DNA of 64,000 nt from Roseibium aggregatum. Lineage in GTDB: Bacteria; Pseudomonadota; Alphaproteobacteria; Rhizobiales; Stappiaceae. Below, in pieces: positions 17,067-26,700 of this stretch (position 1 is its first letter; each line of letters opens with the position of its first letter). A program made the translations under genes and the position numbers. Where the stretch lies: contig NZ_JABFCZ010000003.1 of the NCBI RefSeq assembly GCF_014692675.1, positions 62,001-126,000 on the forward strand. Direction: 5' to 3'. The notes under the pieces are model-generated. The model was not told the origin of the DNA. It worked only from the letters and a program-made list of their open reading frames with translations, and did not search any database.

Positions 17067-17135
17067 TCTCCCCGAGCCGGGGAGATGGTGGCCCCTTGGG
17101 GCCTGGCGCCGGCGGTGTCGTCGGCGCTTTCCTTT
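17067..17135 (+). ncRNA. Candidate small structured RNA or terminator cluster
   Basis: Three hairpins follow each other: TCTCCCC-GAGCC-GGGGAGA (17067-17085), the self-complementary GGCCCCTTGGGGCC (17090-17103), and GCGCCG...CGGCGC (17106-17127) followed by TTTCCTTT. The last resembles a terminator. No promoter is convincing upstream, so this could be an sRNA or only a compound terminator. Confidence 0.3.
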
Positions 17136-17207
17136 GCCCTCTCGATCGTTCGGAGTGTCCAAACGAGGGTGCTTTTCCGTCCCTAGACGTTGAAAACCTG
17201 ACCGGTC

Positions 17208-17909
17208 TTAGACCCGGATCTGGCCGTAGCGCAGGGCTTCGATGACCGTGTGGGTCTTGTTCGAAGCATTGAGCTTGACGCTGGCGTTCTGCAGGTGTGC
17301 ATGAACGGTCCGCTGTGAAATATCAAGAACGTCTGCAATTTCACTTGCGGTTTTGCCGTAAGCGGTCAGCTCCAGCACTTTCCGTTCGCGCGTGGACAGG
17401 GCACCCGGGCGTTGACCCGAAACGGCACCAAGATCCCGCAGACGCGAGAAGGCGGCAGCTGCGAGTACCTCAAGTCCGGCCAGGTCCCATTTGCTTGCGT
17501 GCAGCGAAGGGCCGCTTGCGAAGACAAATGCCTGGAACGGATGAAGTTCGGTTACCGGAACGACAATGACTTTATTGCCTTCTCCGGCAGCCGCCAGAAG
17601 GTCGGAATGCTCCATGTCACCGGCGGTGATGGTCCATTCGGTCGCACGGTTTGACGCCAGACCGAGCATCAGGGCGCTGTCGGTCGCCGAAAGCGAGGTG
17701 CTTTCGATGCCGTCATTGCGCTGATCGGGCCAGCGGAAACGATGGACGAGATTATCGATGGGCCGGTTTGGCATGGGAAGGCCGGTCACCAGAATATGGG
17801 TGGCTCCCATCCGCCGAAGGTTGGATTCAAGAATATCCAACACGTGATGAGCTGCATTCGCCTCTGAGATAGCTCTCAGCTTGTTTTTCAATTCCGTCTG
17901 ATCAAGCAT
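17208..17909 (-). CDS. LuxR-type (GerE HTH) transcriptional regulator
   Basis: 233 aa from ATG 17909 (MLDQTELKNKL). The C-terminal LuxR helix-turn-helix is clear: LSTRERKVLELTAYGKTASEIADVLDISQRTVHAHLQNASVKLNA. The N-terminal 160 residues look like the ligand-binding fold of quorum-sensing-type LuxR proteins, but I cannot line up the usual autoinducer-contact Trp/Tyr/Asp set. No luxI-like synthase is in the window, so it would be a solo. It is divergent from mutA, with a 455-bp region between them. Confidence 0.85.
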   Translation of the reverse strand: MLDQTELKNKLRAISEANAAHHVLDILESNLRRMGATHILVTGLPMPNRPIDNLVHRFRWPDQRNDGIESTSLSATDSALMLGLASNRATEWTITAGDMEHSDLLAAAGEGNKVIVVPVTELHPFQAFVFASGPSLHASKWDLAGLEVLAAAAFSRLRDLGAVSGQRPGALSTRERKVLELTAYGKTASEIADVLDISQRTVHAHLQNASVKLNASNKTHTVIEALRYGQIRV

Positions 17910-18364
17910 TGTGCACATCCATTTTTTATGCAATCTGTGATTGCTTTTTTCGAAGCGTCAGGTTGCGTTTTTCGCTTATGCCCTAACGCGCCGCCGATGG
18001 GATTTTGTAGTTGTTGTCAGCTCCTTTCTTCTTCTACAGATCGTTTGCAGAGAATCTGCGTGAATGGGATTGTGAATTTCCCATACGGCAGTTCGTTTAA
18101 ATTACAATATAATCGCGCAACATACCAATGGGGAAATTGGCATGATTTGGCTTATCACGCCAGAATCTTGTCCGGTTGTTTCCGTTAGCGCGGTTTTGGA
18201 ACGGACTGGAGAACTACTGCCGATTGTGAAGGTAAACGGGCAATTAATGCGCGAATCCGGAATTTTTGACTGAACGGTCGGATTATGGGTGTGTTTGATA
18301 TTACCCAATCTGGCTAGTTGCCTTCATTCCTCGGGGAGGAATAAATAGGTGTCAGGAGATAAGA
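17910..18364. other. Divergent promoter region luxR-type / mutA
   Basis: 455 bp, relatively AT-rich, no credible ORF. CAATATAAT near 18107-18115 is a -10-like stretch. GTCCG...TTTCC and GGAACGGAC near 18178-18205 form an imperfect inverted repeat. The start of mutA is preceded by TCAGGAGAT. Confidence 0.4.
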
Positions 18365-20347
18365 ATGCCCCTGATACTGCCTGAAGACTTTTTGAGTTTC
18401 GACGAAAAAGCGTGGCTTGAAGCCGTTGATCGTGCCTTGAAAGGTGCGCCCAGATCGCGGCTCACCGGACGGACCGGCGATGGGCTGGAGATTCAGCCGC
18501 TGTATCGGCAGCGCAGTGATGCCCGCCCGCTGGCGACGCGGAAGGCGCAAACACCCTGGACGATCATCCAGAGGATAGATCTGCCGGATCCGGCAGCGGC
18601 CAATGCGCAGATCCTGGAAGATCTGAAGGATGGTGCGGACGGTATTGAAATCGTGCTGGCCACTTCTACCATCGCGGGCGGACAAGGCGTTCGGGTGGAC
18701 GACCTGTCCGGAATGGACCAGTTGTTCGATGGGGTTCTGCTCGACCTGATCCGGCTCCGGCTCGGCGCCGGCCATGAAACCTCATCGATCGTGACGATGC
18801 TGATAGCCTATGCGGAACGCAAGGGCATCGATCCGGCAAAGCTTCAAATAAGTGCAGGGCTGGATCTTTTCGGCTGGGTTGCGCGGCGCGGCCGGTTCCG
18901 TTCGGACTTCGAGCGGGTCGAGGAGCGCATCTTCGATCTGCTGCATTTCCTGAAGGGCCAAAATCTCAAATATGAGTTCTTCTGCGCGGACGGGCGGGTC
19001 TGGCACGGGGCCGGGGCAACCCCGGCGCAGGAACTGGCCTGCGCCTTCGCGAATGCCCTTTACTGCCTTCGTTTTCTGGAGCGGGCGGGAATCGATCCGT
19101 CCGATTGGAGCGACTGGATCAACTTCACCCTGATCGCCGATGCCGACCAGGTCGGTACGATTGCCAAGGCAAGGGCGGCGCGGCGGATCTGGGCCCGGAT
19201 CCTGGAGGCGTGCGGCCTGCCCCAGAAACCGATGTCGCTTCATATGCCGACGTCGCGGCGCATGATGACCTGCAATGATCCCTGGGTGAACCTGCTGCGC
19301 ACGACCGTCGCCGCCTTTTCCGCTGGTGTCGGCGGCGCTGACAGCGTGTCGGTTCTGCCCTTCACCATGGCAATCGGCCTGCCCGACGGATTTGCCCGCC
19401 GCCTGGCCCGCAACACCCAGGCGATGCTGATCGAGGAAAGCAATCTTCATCAGGTCGCGGATCCGTCGGCGGGATCGGGCGCGATCGAGGCCCGCACAGA
19501 TGGCCTGGTCGAGGCCGCCTGGGCGCAGTTGCAGGAGATTGAAGCCGAAGGCGGTATCTGGAAAAGCCTCGTGGACGGGAAAATCCAGAGCCGCATCGCC
19601 GCATCCCTTGCGGTTCTGAAAAAAGAGGTGGCGACGCGACAAAGGCCGATTACCGGCGTCAGCGAATTCCCCGACCTGAAGGAAACACCGGTTCCGGTTC
19701 TGGACGACAAGCTGGATGATATCGCGCCATTGAACGATCATGTCGATCTGCCGCCTCCCGGCAAGGGAGAGCGGACGGCCGCCATGAAAGAAGCCTTCCT
19801 GGGCGGGTCTTCGCTGACGGTTGCAATCGCGACGCATCCGCACGCCGAAACGCCGGTGCCTGTCGACAGGGTTCCGCAGGTTCGCCTGTCCGAGGAGTTC
19901 GAGGAGCTGCGTGAGACCGCGGCCGTTTCACGGGCCGGGACGCCGCCGATCGTGTTTCTTGCCTGCCTCGGTCCGCTTGCGCAGTTTACCGCCCGCGCGA
20001 CCTGGACGGGCAATGTGTTCGCGGCCGGCGGGATCGCTTCAGTCGGCGGAGAGGCACGGTCGGATCTCGATGACCTGGTCGCCGCCTTCAAGTCGTCCGG
20101 TGCGAAGCTTGCGGTTCTGGTATCCTCCGACAAGATTTATGAAAGCGACGCCGAGGAGGCCGCGCGTGCGCTGAAGGGCGCCGGGGCGGACTATCTCTAT
20201 CTTGCCGGAAAACCCGGCGACATGGAGGACAGGCTGCGTGCGGCGGGTGTCGACACGTTCGTCTATGCAGGCTGCAATGTGCTGGACCTGCTGCACGAGG
20301 CGCAAGCGCGGATCGGCCTGGTCGATTTTGAGGAGGTGCCGGCATGA
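18365..20347 (+). CDS. mutA: Methylmalonyl-CoA mutase small (beta) subunit
   Basis: 660 aa. It aligns with the catalytic-fold barrel and C-terminal B12-like domain of MutB but is divergent and lacks the D-x-H-x-x-G cobalamin motif, as expected for the non-catalytic subunit. Family stretches such as [42 protein letters not shown] and [15 protein letters not shown] are present. It forms a heterodimer with MutB to isomerise methylmalonyl-CoA to succinyl-CoA. The stop overlaps the mutB start by 4 nt (ATGA). AGGAG lies upstream of ATG 18365. Confidence 0.95.
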   Translation: MPLILPEDFLSFDEKAWLEAVDRALKGAPRSRLTGRTGDGLEIQPLYRQRSDARPLATRKAQTPWTIIQRIDLPDPAAANAQILEDLKDGADGIEIVLATSTIAGGQGVRVDDLSGMDQLFDGVLLDLIRLRLGAGHETSSIVTMLIAYAERKGIDPAKLQISAGLDLFGWVARRGRFRSDFERVEERIFDLLHFLKGQNLKYEFFCADGRVWHGAGATPAQELACAFANALYCLRFLERAGIDPSDWSDWINFTLIADADQVGTIAKARAARRIWARILEACGLPQKPMSLHMPTSRRMMTCNDPWVNLLRTTVAAFSAGVGGADSVSVLPFTMAIGLPDGFARRLARNTQAMLIEESNLHQVADPSAGSGAIEARTDGLVEAAWAQLQEIEAEGGIWKSLVDGKIQSRIAASLAVLKKEVATRQRPITGVSEFPDLKETPVPVLDDKLDDIAPLNDHVDLPPPGKGERTAAMKEAFLGGSSLTVAIATHPHAETPVPVDRVPQVRLSEEFEELRETAAVSRAGTPPIVFLACLGPLAQFTARATWTGNVFAAGGIASVGGEARSDLDDLVAAFKSSGAKLAVLVSSDKIYESDAEEAARALKGAGADYLYLAGKPGDMEDRLRAAGVDTFVYAGCNVLDLLHEAQARIGLVDFEEVPA

Positions 20348-22509
20348 GCAGGATCCCCGATTTTAACCGCGTCGGGTTCAAGGATGTCCTGGCCGAGGCG
20401 GACACCGGGAAAAGCACTTCCTGGGAAACGCCGGAGGGAATTGAGGTGTCCGGGGTTTACACGTCGGCGGATACGGCCGGTTTGAGCCACATCGACACCT
20501 GGCCCGGCCTGCCGCCCTTCCTGCGCGGCCCCTATCCGACCATGTATGTCCAGCAGCCCTGGACCGTGCGCCAGTATGCGGGCTTTTCCACGGCGGAGGA
20601 ATCCAACGCCTTTTACCGGCGCAATCTGGCCGCAGGCCAGAAAGGCCTGTCGGTCGCCTTCGACCTTGCCACCCACCGCGGCTATGACAGCGACCATCCC
20701 CGGGTCGCCGGAGACGTCGGCATGGCGGGCGTTGCCATCGACAGTATCTATGACATGCGCACGCTGTTTTCCGGCATTCCGCTGGACAAGATGAGCGTGT
20801 CCATGACCATGAACGGCGCGGTGCTGCCGGTCCTGGCGCTTTATATCGTTGCAGCGGAAGAACAGGGCGTTGCCCAGGCGGATCTGTCGGGAACCATCCA
20901 GAACGACATTCTGAAGGAGTTCATGGTCCGCAACACCTATATCTATCCGCCGAAGGCCTCGATGAAGATCATCTCCGATATCTTTGCCTTCACGAGCGCG
21001 AACATGCCGAGGTTCAACTCCATCTCGATTTCCGGCTATCACATGCAGGAAGCCGGTGCGACGGCAGATCTGGAACTCGCCTACACCATTGCCGACGGCA
21101 TCGAATATGCCCGGGCCGGCGTGGCCGCAGGCATGGACATCGACAAATTCGCGCCGCGCCTGTCCTTCTTCTGGGCAATCGGCATGAACTTCTTCATGGA
21201 AGTTGCCAAGCTGCGTGCCGCCCGCCTGATCTGGGCGAAGCTGATGCAGGAGAACTTCCAGCCCCAGAACGCCAAGTCGCTCAGCCTGAGGACCCACTCG
21301 CAGACCTCCGGCTGGTCGCTGACGGCGCAGGACGTGTTCAACAACGTCGTGCGCACCTGTGTGGAGGCCATGGCGGCAACCCAGGGCCATACCCAGTCGC
21401 TGCATACCAATGCGCTCGACGAGGCGCTGGCGCTGCCGACGGACTTTTCCGCCCGGATCGCGCGCAACACCCAGCTCTTCCTGCAGCAGGAATCCGGCAC
21501 CACCGCGCCGATCGACATCTGGGGCGGATCCTTCTACGTCGAAAAGCTGACCAACGATCTCGCCGAGAAGGCGCTCGCCCATATCCAGGAAGTGGAAGAA
21601 CTGGGCGGTATGGCCAAGGCCATCGAGAAAGGCATTCCCAAGCTCCGGATCGAGGAAGCCGCGGCCAAGACCCAGGCGCGCATCGACTCCCGCGCCCAGA
21701 CCGTGGTCGGCGTCAACAAGTACAAGCCGGAATCCGAAAAGCCGATCGACGTCCTGAAGGTCGACAATGCCGAAGTCCGCGCCCAGCAGCTGGCCAAGCT
21801 GGAGCGGCTGAAGGCGGAACGCAACGAGGCCGATACGCAGACCGCGCTCGAAGCGCTGACCAGATGCGCCGAGACGGGCGAGGGCAATCTGCTCGACCTG
21901 TCGGTCAAGGCTGCGCGCGCCATGGCCACCGTCGGAGAGATCTCCATGGCCATGGAAAAGGTCTTCGGACGCCACAAGGCGGAGATCAAGTCGATTGCCG
22001 GGGTCTACAAACGGGAGGCGGGCGCCATGTCCGGAGCCATCCAGAAGGTCCAGAAGATGGTCGAGCAGTTCGAAGAAAACGACGGTCGCCGGCCGCGTAT
22101 CCTCGTCGCCAAGATGGGCCAGGACGGTCACGACCGCGGCCAGAAGGTGATCGCCTCTGCCTTTGCCGACCTCGGCTTCGACGTCGATATCGGGCCGCTG
22201 TTCCAGACGCCGGAAGAAGCCGCCCGTCAGGCGGTCGAGAACGACGTCCATGTGGTCGGCGTGTCGTCGCTTGCCGCGGGTCACCTGACACTCGTTCCCG
22301 CGCTGAAAAAGGCGTTGGCCGACGAGGGTCGCGAGGACATCATGATCGTCGTCGGCGGTGTGGTGCCGCCGCAGGATTACGACGAACTCTACCGCTCCGG
22401 CGCGGCTGCGATCTTCCCGCCCGGAACCGTGATCGCTGAAGCCGCCGTCGACCTGATTAACAAACTGAACGCCGAGCTTGGCTATGAGCCCGCCCAGGCT
22501 GCGGAATAA
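20344..22509 (+). CDS. mutB: Methylmalonyl-CoA mutase large (alpha) subunit
   Basis: 721 aa catalytic subunit. The N-terminal substrate barrel has [26 protein letters not shown] and [15 protein letters not shown]. The C-terminal cobalamin domain carries the base-off motif D594-G-H596-D-R-G599 ([10 protein letters not shown]), where His ligates cobalt. [14 protein letters not shown] and GGVVPPQDY follow in family order. Together with mutA it runs the last step of propionyl-CoA assimilation. MeaB in the same window is its likely chaperone. An MBL-fold gene follows after 12 bp. Confidence 0.97.
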   Translation: MSRIPDFNRVGFKDVLAEADTGKSTSWETPEGIEVSGVYTSADTAGLSHIDTWPGLPPFLRGPYPTMYVQQPWTVRQYAGFSTAEESNAFYRRNLAAGQKGLSVAFDLATHRGYDSDHPRVAGDVGMAGVAIDSIYDMRTLFSGIPLDKMSVSMTMNGAVLPVLALYIVAAEEQGVAQADLSGTIQNDILKEFMVRNTYIYPPKASMKIISDIFAFTSANMPRFNSISISGYHMQEAGATADLELAYTIADGIEYARAGVAAGMDIDKFAPRLSFFWAIGMNFFMEVAKLRAARLIWAKLMQENFQPQNAKSLSLRTHSQTSGWSLTAQDVFNNVVRTCVEAMAATQGHTQSLHTNALDEALALPTDFSARIARNTQLFLQQESGTTAPIDIWGGSFYVEKLTNDLAEKALAHIQEVEELGGMAKAIEKGIPKLRIEEAAAKTQARIDSRAQTVVGVNKYKPESEKPIDVLKVDNAEVRAQQLAKLERLKAERNEADTQTALEALTRCAETGEGNLLDLSVKAARAMATVGEISMAMEKVFGRHKAEIKSIAGVYKREAGAMSGAIQKVQKMVEQFEENDGRRPRILVAKMGQDGHDRGQKVIASAFADLGFDVDIGPLFQTPEEAARQAVENDVHVVGVSSLAAGHLTLVPALKKALADEGREDIMIVVGGVVPPQDYDELYRSGAAAIFPPGTVIAEAAVDLINKLNAELGYEPAQAAE

Positions 22510-22521
22510 GGGGCAGCTGTC

Positions 22522-23259
22522 GTGGAAGTCCACTTTGTCGGATGCGGTGACGCATTCGGCAGTGGCGGGCGCTTCAATACCTGCTTTCACGTCACCGGCG
22601 AGACGGCCAATTTCCTGATCGACTGCGGCGCATCCTCCCTGGTCGCGCTGAAGCGGGCGGATGTTGTTCTCAATGACATCCGCGTCATCCTGATCACCCA
22701 TTTCCATGCCGATCATTTCGGTGGCATCCCGCCGTTCATGCTCGATGCCCAGTTCTTTTCCAGGCGCACCGCGCCGCTGACGGTCGCCGGTCCGCCCAGT
22801 TTGAAGGACTGGTTCGTCAAGGCGATGGAAACGGCCTTTCCCGGATCGTCGAAGACGAAGCCGAAGTTCGATCTGGAGCTTATGGAACTGAACGAGAAAG
22901 AGACCGTCCGGATCGACGGTCTTGCCGTCACGCCCTGGCTTGTCCGTCACGGCCCTGCGGGCGGGCCGTTCTTCGCCTATCGCATCGAGGTGGAAGACCG
23001 GATCATTGCCTATACAGGCGACACGGAATGGACCGATGCACTGATCGAGGCGGGCCGGGAGGCGGACCTGTTCGTTGCCGAAGCCTATTTCCGCGACAAG
23101 AAGGCGCCGCTGAACCTCGACCTGGCGTCGCTGGAAGAACATCTGCCGGAAATAAGACCGAAGCGGCTGGTGTTGACCCATATGTCGGAGGACATGCTTC
23201 GCCAACAGGCCGATGTGCCTTACGAATGCGCCGGGGACGGTTTGCGGATTGTCATCTGA
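22522..23259 (+). CDS. MBL-fold metallo-hydrolase (RNase Z-like)
   Basis: 245 aa, GTG start at 22522 preceded by AAGGGG. The zinc motif THFHADHFGG occurs at about residues 58-67, followed by a conserved Asp (YTGDTEW) and a final His (LTHMSED). The order resembles RNase Z or ComEC-like beta-lactamase-fold hydrolases, but length and lack of an exosite arm argue against tRNase Z proper. It sits 12 bp after mutB and is probably co-transcribed. A link to the mutase pathway is not established. Confidence 0.88.
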   Translation: MEVHFVGCGDAFGSGGRFNTCFHVTGETANFLIDCGASSLVALKRADVVLNDIRVILITHFHADHFGGIPPFMLDAQFFSRRTAPLTVAGPPSLKDWFVKAMETAFPGSSKTKPKFDLELMELNEKETVRIDGLAVTPWLVRHGPAGGPFFAYRIEVEDRIIAYTGDTEWTDALIEAGREADLFVAEAYFRDKKAPLNLDLASLEEHLPEIRPKRLVLTHMSEDMLRQQADVPYECAGDGLRIVI

Positions 23260-23370
23260 CGGTCAGCGGGAACGAGCTGTGCCAAACCCCCGCAAACAGG
23301 GGCGCGCAGGATATCGGCACGGGTATCCCTATGGTAAAAAGTGACAAGATACGATTGGGAGGAAGCGTTC

Positions 23371-23787
23371 ATGTGGAGCCAGGCTGAACGAACCGGACTG
23401 AAGAAAGCACTCGCCGCAATTTGCGTGGGCTTGCCTCTCATGGCCGTGCCGGCCCATGCGGAAAGCCAGCTCGTTCGCACCGAACTCAGCCGGGACGACC
23501 TTTCCGGGTCGGACAAGATGGAAGTGATCGTGTCACGGCTGGAAGTCCCGCCGGGAGCAAAAATCCCGCTGCATACCCATTTCGGCGACGAGCACATGGT
23601 CGTGTTCGAAGGCGGGGACATGACCGCGCCCAACGGCAAGGTGATCACCTTCAAGGCGGGAATGACCGGCTTTTTTCCGGCCGGCAAGGTTCACGGCGGC
23701 CTGACCAACAGCAGTGACAAGCCGATGGTCGTCTACACCACCCATATCCTGGAAAAGGGCAAGCCGTTCAGCACTCCGGCGCAGTAA
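23371..23787 (+). CDS. Exported cupin-domain protein
   Basis: 138 aa from ATG 23371, with GGGAGG 9 nt upstream; the in-frame ATG at 23341 has no ribosome site. A signal peptide ends at about AVPAHA-ES. The cupin barrel is visible as PPGAKIPLHTHFGDEHMVVFEGGDMTAP (metal-binding His, His and Glu) and FFPAGKVHGGLTNSSD. It is likely a small periplasmic metal-binding protein. It could share a transcript with the mutAB-MBL cluster, though a gap of 111 bp separates it. Confidence 0.85.
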   Translation: MWSQAERTGLKKALAAICVGLPLMAVPAHAESQLVRTELSRDDLSGSDKMEVIVSRLEVPPGAKIPLHTHFGDEHMVVFEGGDMTAPNGKVITFKAGMTGFFPAGKVHGGLTNSSDKPMVVYTTHILEKGKPFSTPAQ

Positions 23788-23796
23788 GCAACGCGG

Positions 23797-24135
23797 CTAG
23801 TCGCCTTCGACGACTGCGTAATAGTTGTATTGAAGGGCCTGCAGGCGCTGGGCCTTGAACATGGAGACCGGCGCCGGCGGGATCTCGAAGGCGACGCCGA
23901 GCTGTTTGCCGTCCCGCCAGGCGACGCGGGCAAGCGCAATGGTCTTGTCCAGGTCGTCGAAGATCAGGATTTCCTCAGGCAGCGCCACGTGGCCCGGGAC
24001 CAGCAGCCGGCAGCCGCCCTTGGACAGGTCGAAAATCGTGCATTCGCTTAAGAAACGGTCGGTCAGGTCGGCGACCTTGCCGCCGCGCAGACGTGTCTTG
24101 CGTCTGGGATGGGCGCGTTGTTCTCGTTTCGGCAT
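23797..24135 (-). CDS. PilZ-domain protein
   Basis: 112 aa. The c-di-GMP-binding signature is nearly canonical: R-x3-R in RAHPRRKTRLRGG and D-x-S-x-x-G in FDLSKGGCRLL at about residues 35-42. The remaining barrel strands (AVALARVAWRDGKQLGVAFE-like region) fit PilZ. Single-domain PilZ proteins act as c-di-GMP receptors. It converges with the cupin gene (9 bp) and lies beside a MITE-like element. A diguanylate cyclase lies 25 kb away and is not evidently linked. Confidence 0.9.
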   Translation of the reverse strand: MPKREQRAHPRRKTRLRGGKVADLTDRFLSECTIFDLSKGGCRLLVPGHVALPEEILIFDDLDKTIALARVAWRDGKQLGVAFEIPPAPVSMFKAQRLQALQYNYYAVVEGD

Positions 24136-24154
24136 CGTCTCGTTACCCTCAGTT

Positions 24155-24422
24155 TAGGTCACGGACCCATAAATTGGGATGGAATGGTTTGAGGCGGATT
24201 GCTCCTCATCAAGGAGCGGAAGTGCAGGAAATGTGGTTCATTTTCAAACCTTTCGCGACGCAGAGGAGGAGCAATCCGGTCAAATCCGAAGGACATGGAA
24301 ATGGCTTCACCTCGCAGTGTCAGGGCGCTTGACCGGGCAATGAGCCCGCTCTGCGCGCCCTTCCTCCCGATGTTTCGCCATTTCCCATGCCATTCCGCCC
24401 CAATTTATGGGTCCGTGACCTA
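24155..24422. mobile_element. 268-bp MITE-like element with 33-bp terminal inverted repeats
   Basis: The left end (24155-24187) starts TAGGTCACGGACCCATAAAT. The right end (24390-24422) is its reverse complement with only 2 mismatches in 33. The interior has no transposase ORF but an internal 12-bp inverted repeat, GGATTGCTCCTC (24196-24207) and GAGGAGCAATCC (24266-24277). The outermost TA on both sides may be the target duplication, as for TA-targeting families. It is probably a non-autonomous derivative mobilised by a transposase elsewhere. There is no second copy in the window. Confidence 0.75.
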
Positions 24423-24426
24423 GGGC

Positions 24427-24476
24427 GGCAACTGACCGGGCTATCGGGCAGGGAATGAAAGGACCGGTCAGTTGCC
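24427..24476. repeat. 13-bp perfect inverted repeat next to the MITE
   Basis: GGCAACTGACCGG (24427-24439) and CCGGTCAGTTGCC (24464-24476) with a 24-nt loop, starting 4 bp beyond the element. It could be part of a larger mobile structure or a terminator-like stem for neighbouring genes. Confidence 0.6.
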
Positions 24477-24569
24477 AACCCCGGTTCGTCGGGGGAAGGC
24501 AACCATGGAAGACGAAGGTTGCGCGAGGCTTGCCGGACGTATGCATTGCGTTGCGGCGCTGGCCGGCGT

Positions 24570-25067
24570 TCAGTTCGCCGGACCGGGAAGCTGCCGTTTC
24601 AGGACCGCGATCATCCTGTCGATCTCGTCCGGCGTCAGGCGCCCGTGGCCTTTGAGGAAGTCGCCGGTGTTTTTGCCTGAATACCGGCCCACGAGCAGGC
24701 CGTCCTTCACGATCAGCTGCGACCGGGCCAACTCGACCGCGCGGTCATGGCAGGTAAGGCATTTGTCGTGAAACAGCTGGCCGGACCGACGGATGGCAAT
24801 CAGTTGATCGATGAGGATCTGCCGCTCGGCTTCCGCAAGCCCGCCATGGCCTCCGGCCAGGAACGTCTCGACGTCGCGGCCGGAGGCTTTGCCGACGAGC
24901 CGGCCCTCCTTGAGGTCGAGCCTGTTATGGACGAAATCGCCCGCATGGGCCTCGTGGCAGCGGGCGCAGCCTTGTTCGTAGATCGCATGGGGGTCGGTTT
25001 CCTGCGCAAAGGCGGGCGTTGTCGCCGCCAGGGCAATCAGGAAAAGAAATGCCGTCAGCCGTTTCAT
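24570..25067 (-). CDS. Periplasmic diheme c-type cytochrome
   Basis: 165 aa from ATG 25067, with GGAAGG 8 nt upstream. A signal peptide ends near ATTPAFA-QE. Two haem c motifs, CARCH (about residues 34-38) and CLTCH (about 102-106), lie in two similar halves, each with a YEQG or FHDK prefix and a GRxVG/GRYSG loop. The protein is therefore likely a tandem duplication of a monohaem fold. Electron partner unknown. The gene ends about 150 bp from the MITE. Confidence 0.88.
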   Translation of the reverse strand: MKRLTAFLFLIALAATTPAFAQETDPHAIYEQGCARCHEAHAGDFVHNRLDLKEGRLVGKASGRDVETFLAGGHGGLAEAERQILIDQLIAIRRSGQLFHDKCLTCHDRAVELARSQLIVKDGLLVGRYSGKNTGDFLKGHGRLTPDEIDRMIAVLKRQLPGPAN

Positions 25068-25205
25068 CGCGTTGGCCTTCCGCATCACAGGTGCGCATAC
25101 TGGGGACGGATACCCTGTAAACTGACGAGGTGTCAGTCAGGCTTCCGACCGGAAATACCAATAACGCGAACCGGACCGCGGCGCGTTGACCTGCCGCAAT
25201 GGCGC

Positions 25206-25871
25206 TTAACCCAGTGCCTGCAGTCCGCTCAGGTCGTTCAGGACCGCGGCGGGGGAGAGGTCGAGATACTCGTCCGGCATGCCGGTGCGGTTCATCCACA
25301 CGGTGCGGAAGCCGAAGGCGGTCGCACCCGCTACGTCCCACCGGTTGGACGACTGGAACGACACCGTGTCCGGATAGATCCGGTAATGGGTGGTCACCAT
25401 CTCGTAGACCCGGGGATCGGTCTTGTAGGTTTTCAGTTCGTCGACGGAAAACACGTCGTCGAAGAGATCGCCCAGGTTGGCGGCACTCACCGCGGCTTCC
25501 AGCATGGCCGGCGAACCGTTGGATAGAATGGCGATCTTGGCGCCGGTGGCCTTCAGGTTGGTCAGCACCTGGGGAACCTCCGGATAGCAATCGAGCTTCC
25601 AGTAGGCGTTGAGAAGATCATCGCGCAGGGATTTGTCGGCGCTCGGAACCAGGGCAAAGGCGGTGTCGAGCGCCTGCTGGGTCAAGGTCCAGAAATCCAG
25701 GTACTGGCCGCCCATCAGGGCGCGGATCCAGGAATACTCCAGCTGCTTCTCCCGCCACAACGACGACAGGCGCTGGGAATCGGGACCCAGTTTCTCCGCA
25801 TGTTTGCGCACGGCCGCATGCACGTCGAACAGGGTGCCATAAGCATCGAAAACATAAGCCGCGTGGGCCAT
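25206..25871 (-). CDS. Haloacid dehalogenase type II ((S)-2-haloacid dehalogenase family)
   Basis: 221 aa HAD hydrolase. Motif I FDAYGTLFD has the nucleophile D9; motif II ILSNGSP, a Lys (LKTYKTDPRVYE) and motif III SSNRWDVAGA follow. This set is that of L-2-haloacid dehalogenases, which hydrolyse L-2-haloalkanoates to D-2-hydroxy acids. RALMGGQYLDFWTLTQQAL fits the cap domain. Real substrates in such genomes are often uncertain. The ATG at 25871 agrees with the family start. Confidence 0.92.
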   Translation of the reverse strand: MAHAAYVFDAYGTLFDVHAAVRKHAEKLGPDSQRLSSLWREKQLEYSWIRALMGGQYLDFWTLTQQALDTAFALVPSADKSLRDDLLNAYWKLDCYPEVPQVLTNLKATGAKIAILSNGSPAMLEAAVSAANLGDLFDDVFSVDELKTYKTDPRVYEMVTTHYRIYPDTVSFQSSNRWDVAGATAFGFRTVWMNRTGMPDEYLDLSPAAVLNDLSGLQALG

Positions 25872-25972
25872 TGCACTCTCCAGACCAGTCCCGACAAAAG
25901 GGTGGCTGCAGAAAACTACCTATAATTTGGGCCGTCAAGGCGCTCTACATAGCCCAATGGTCGCAATCGAGA

Positions 25973-26401
25973 CTATTTGATCGGGATAGCGATGTTTCCA
26001 TCCCCATCGATCGGCCAGAACGGGTTGTAGGCGATCTCCAGGAGGTGGCCGCCGGGAATGGCGACATAGGAAGAGTATCCGCCCCAAAAGGCCTTCTCCG
26101 GGCGCTTGACCGGTTCTGCGCCGGCATCGACCGCCTGCTGAAAGGCCCGGTCCACCTCCGCCTCGCTGCGGCCGTTCCAGGCAATGGTCATGCCGCCCAG
26201 CGTGTCGGCGGGCAGGGCGCGGCCGATCTCCTCTTCCAGGGATTTGCGCGCATAGAGCGCCAGGATGCTGCCGCCCGTCTGATAGAAGGCGACATCGTCT
26301 TCGCCGCCGGACCGGGTCCAGCCAAGACCGTTCTCGAAGAACGCGGCGACGGCGCCGACATCGTCGACGGCGAGGGTGACAAGGCTGATCCGCTGTTCCA
26401 T
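25973..26401 (-). CDS. VOC-family (glyoxalase/bleomycin-resistance fold) protein
   Basis: 142 aa from ATG 26401, with GGGAGAG 7 nt upstream; the longer ORF upstream lacks support. Two beta-alpha-beta-beta-beta modules are visible: RISLVTLAVDDVGAVAAFFENGLGW and GGMTIAWNGRSEAEVDRAFQQAVDAGAEPV, ending in SSYVAIPGGHLLEIAYNPF, the usual VOC C-terminal metal-ligand (Glu) region. Reaction unknown. It is divergent from the aminotransferase gene. Confidence 0.9.
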   Translation of the reverse strand: MEQRISLVTLAVDDVGAVAAFFENGLGWTRSGGEDDVAFYQTGGSILALYARKSLEEEIGRALPADTLGGMTIAWNGRSEAEVDRAFQQAVDAGAEPVKRPEKAFWGGYSSYVAIPGGHLLEIAYNPFWPIDGDGNIAIPIK

Positions 26402-26700
26402 TTCCGGCTCTCCCATAAAAATCCAAGAAAGGAACATAACAGGAACATTTGTCTGTTTCCATAAGAGATCTGAAAATTCGGAACATGCTTGCAGCCGAAC
26501 CTCTGACCGACCGGCACGACGCAAACTGATTTGTCAAAAATCTTCCGGGATCAGGAGGAAAATGAAAAATATCGTTCCCGATGACGGTCAATCGGAAAAG
26601 GTTTCGGGCATTCTTCCCGCCCCCCTGAGAAGGTGTTGACTGGGGCACATGAAAGTCGTTTTTTGCCGTACGACAAAAGCATGTGATGAGGAAACCGACC

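Larger units (their letters stand above)
16746..17207. other. 462-bp gene-free region with repeats and hairpins
   Basis: It holds an 18-bp tandem repeat (16804-16839), a terminator (16861-16887) and a run of three GC-rich hairpins (17067-17135). ORFs here are arginine-rich and lack coding character. Confidence 0.5.

Noticed and set aside
16873..17193. 106-codon ORF downstream of the DUF2267-like gene
   Set aside because: Extreme Arg/Ser content, begins inside a terminator and runs through the three hairpins.
20263..23205. 980-codon open frame on the minus strand
   Set aside because: It is the antisense of mutA/mutB and the MBL gene. High GC3 in the real genes leaves the opposite frame open; composition is His/Arg/Gly-rich with no domain.
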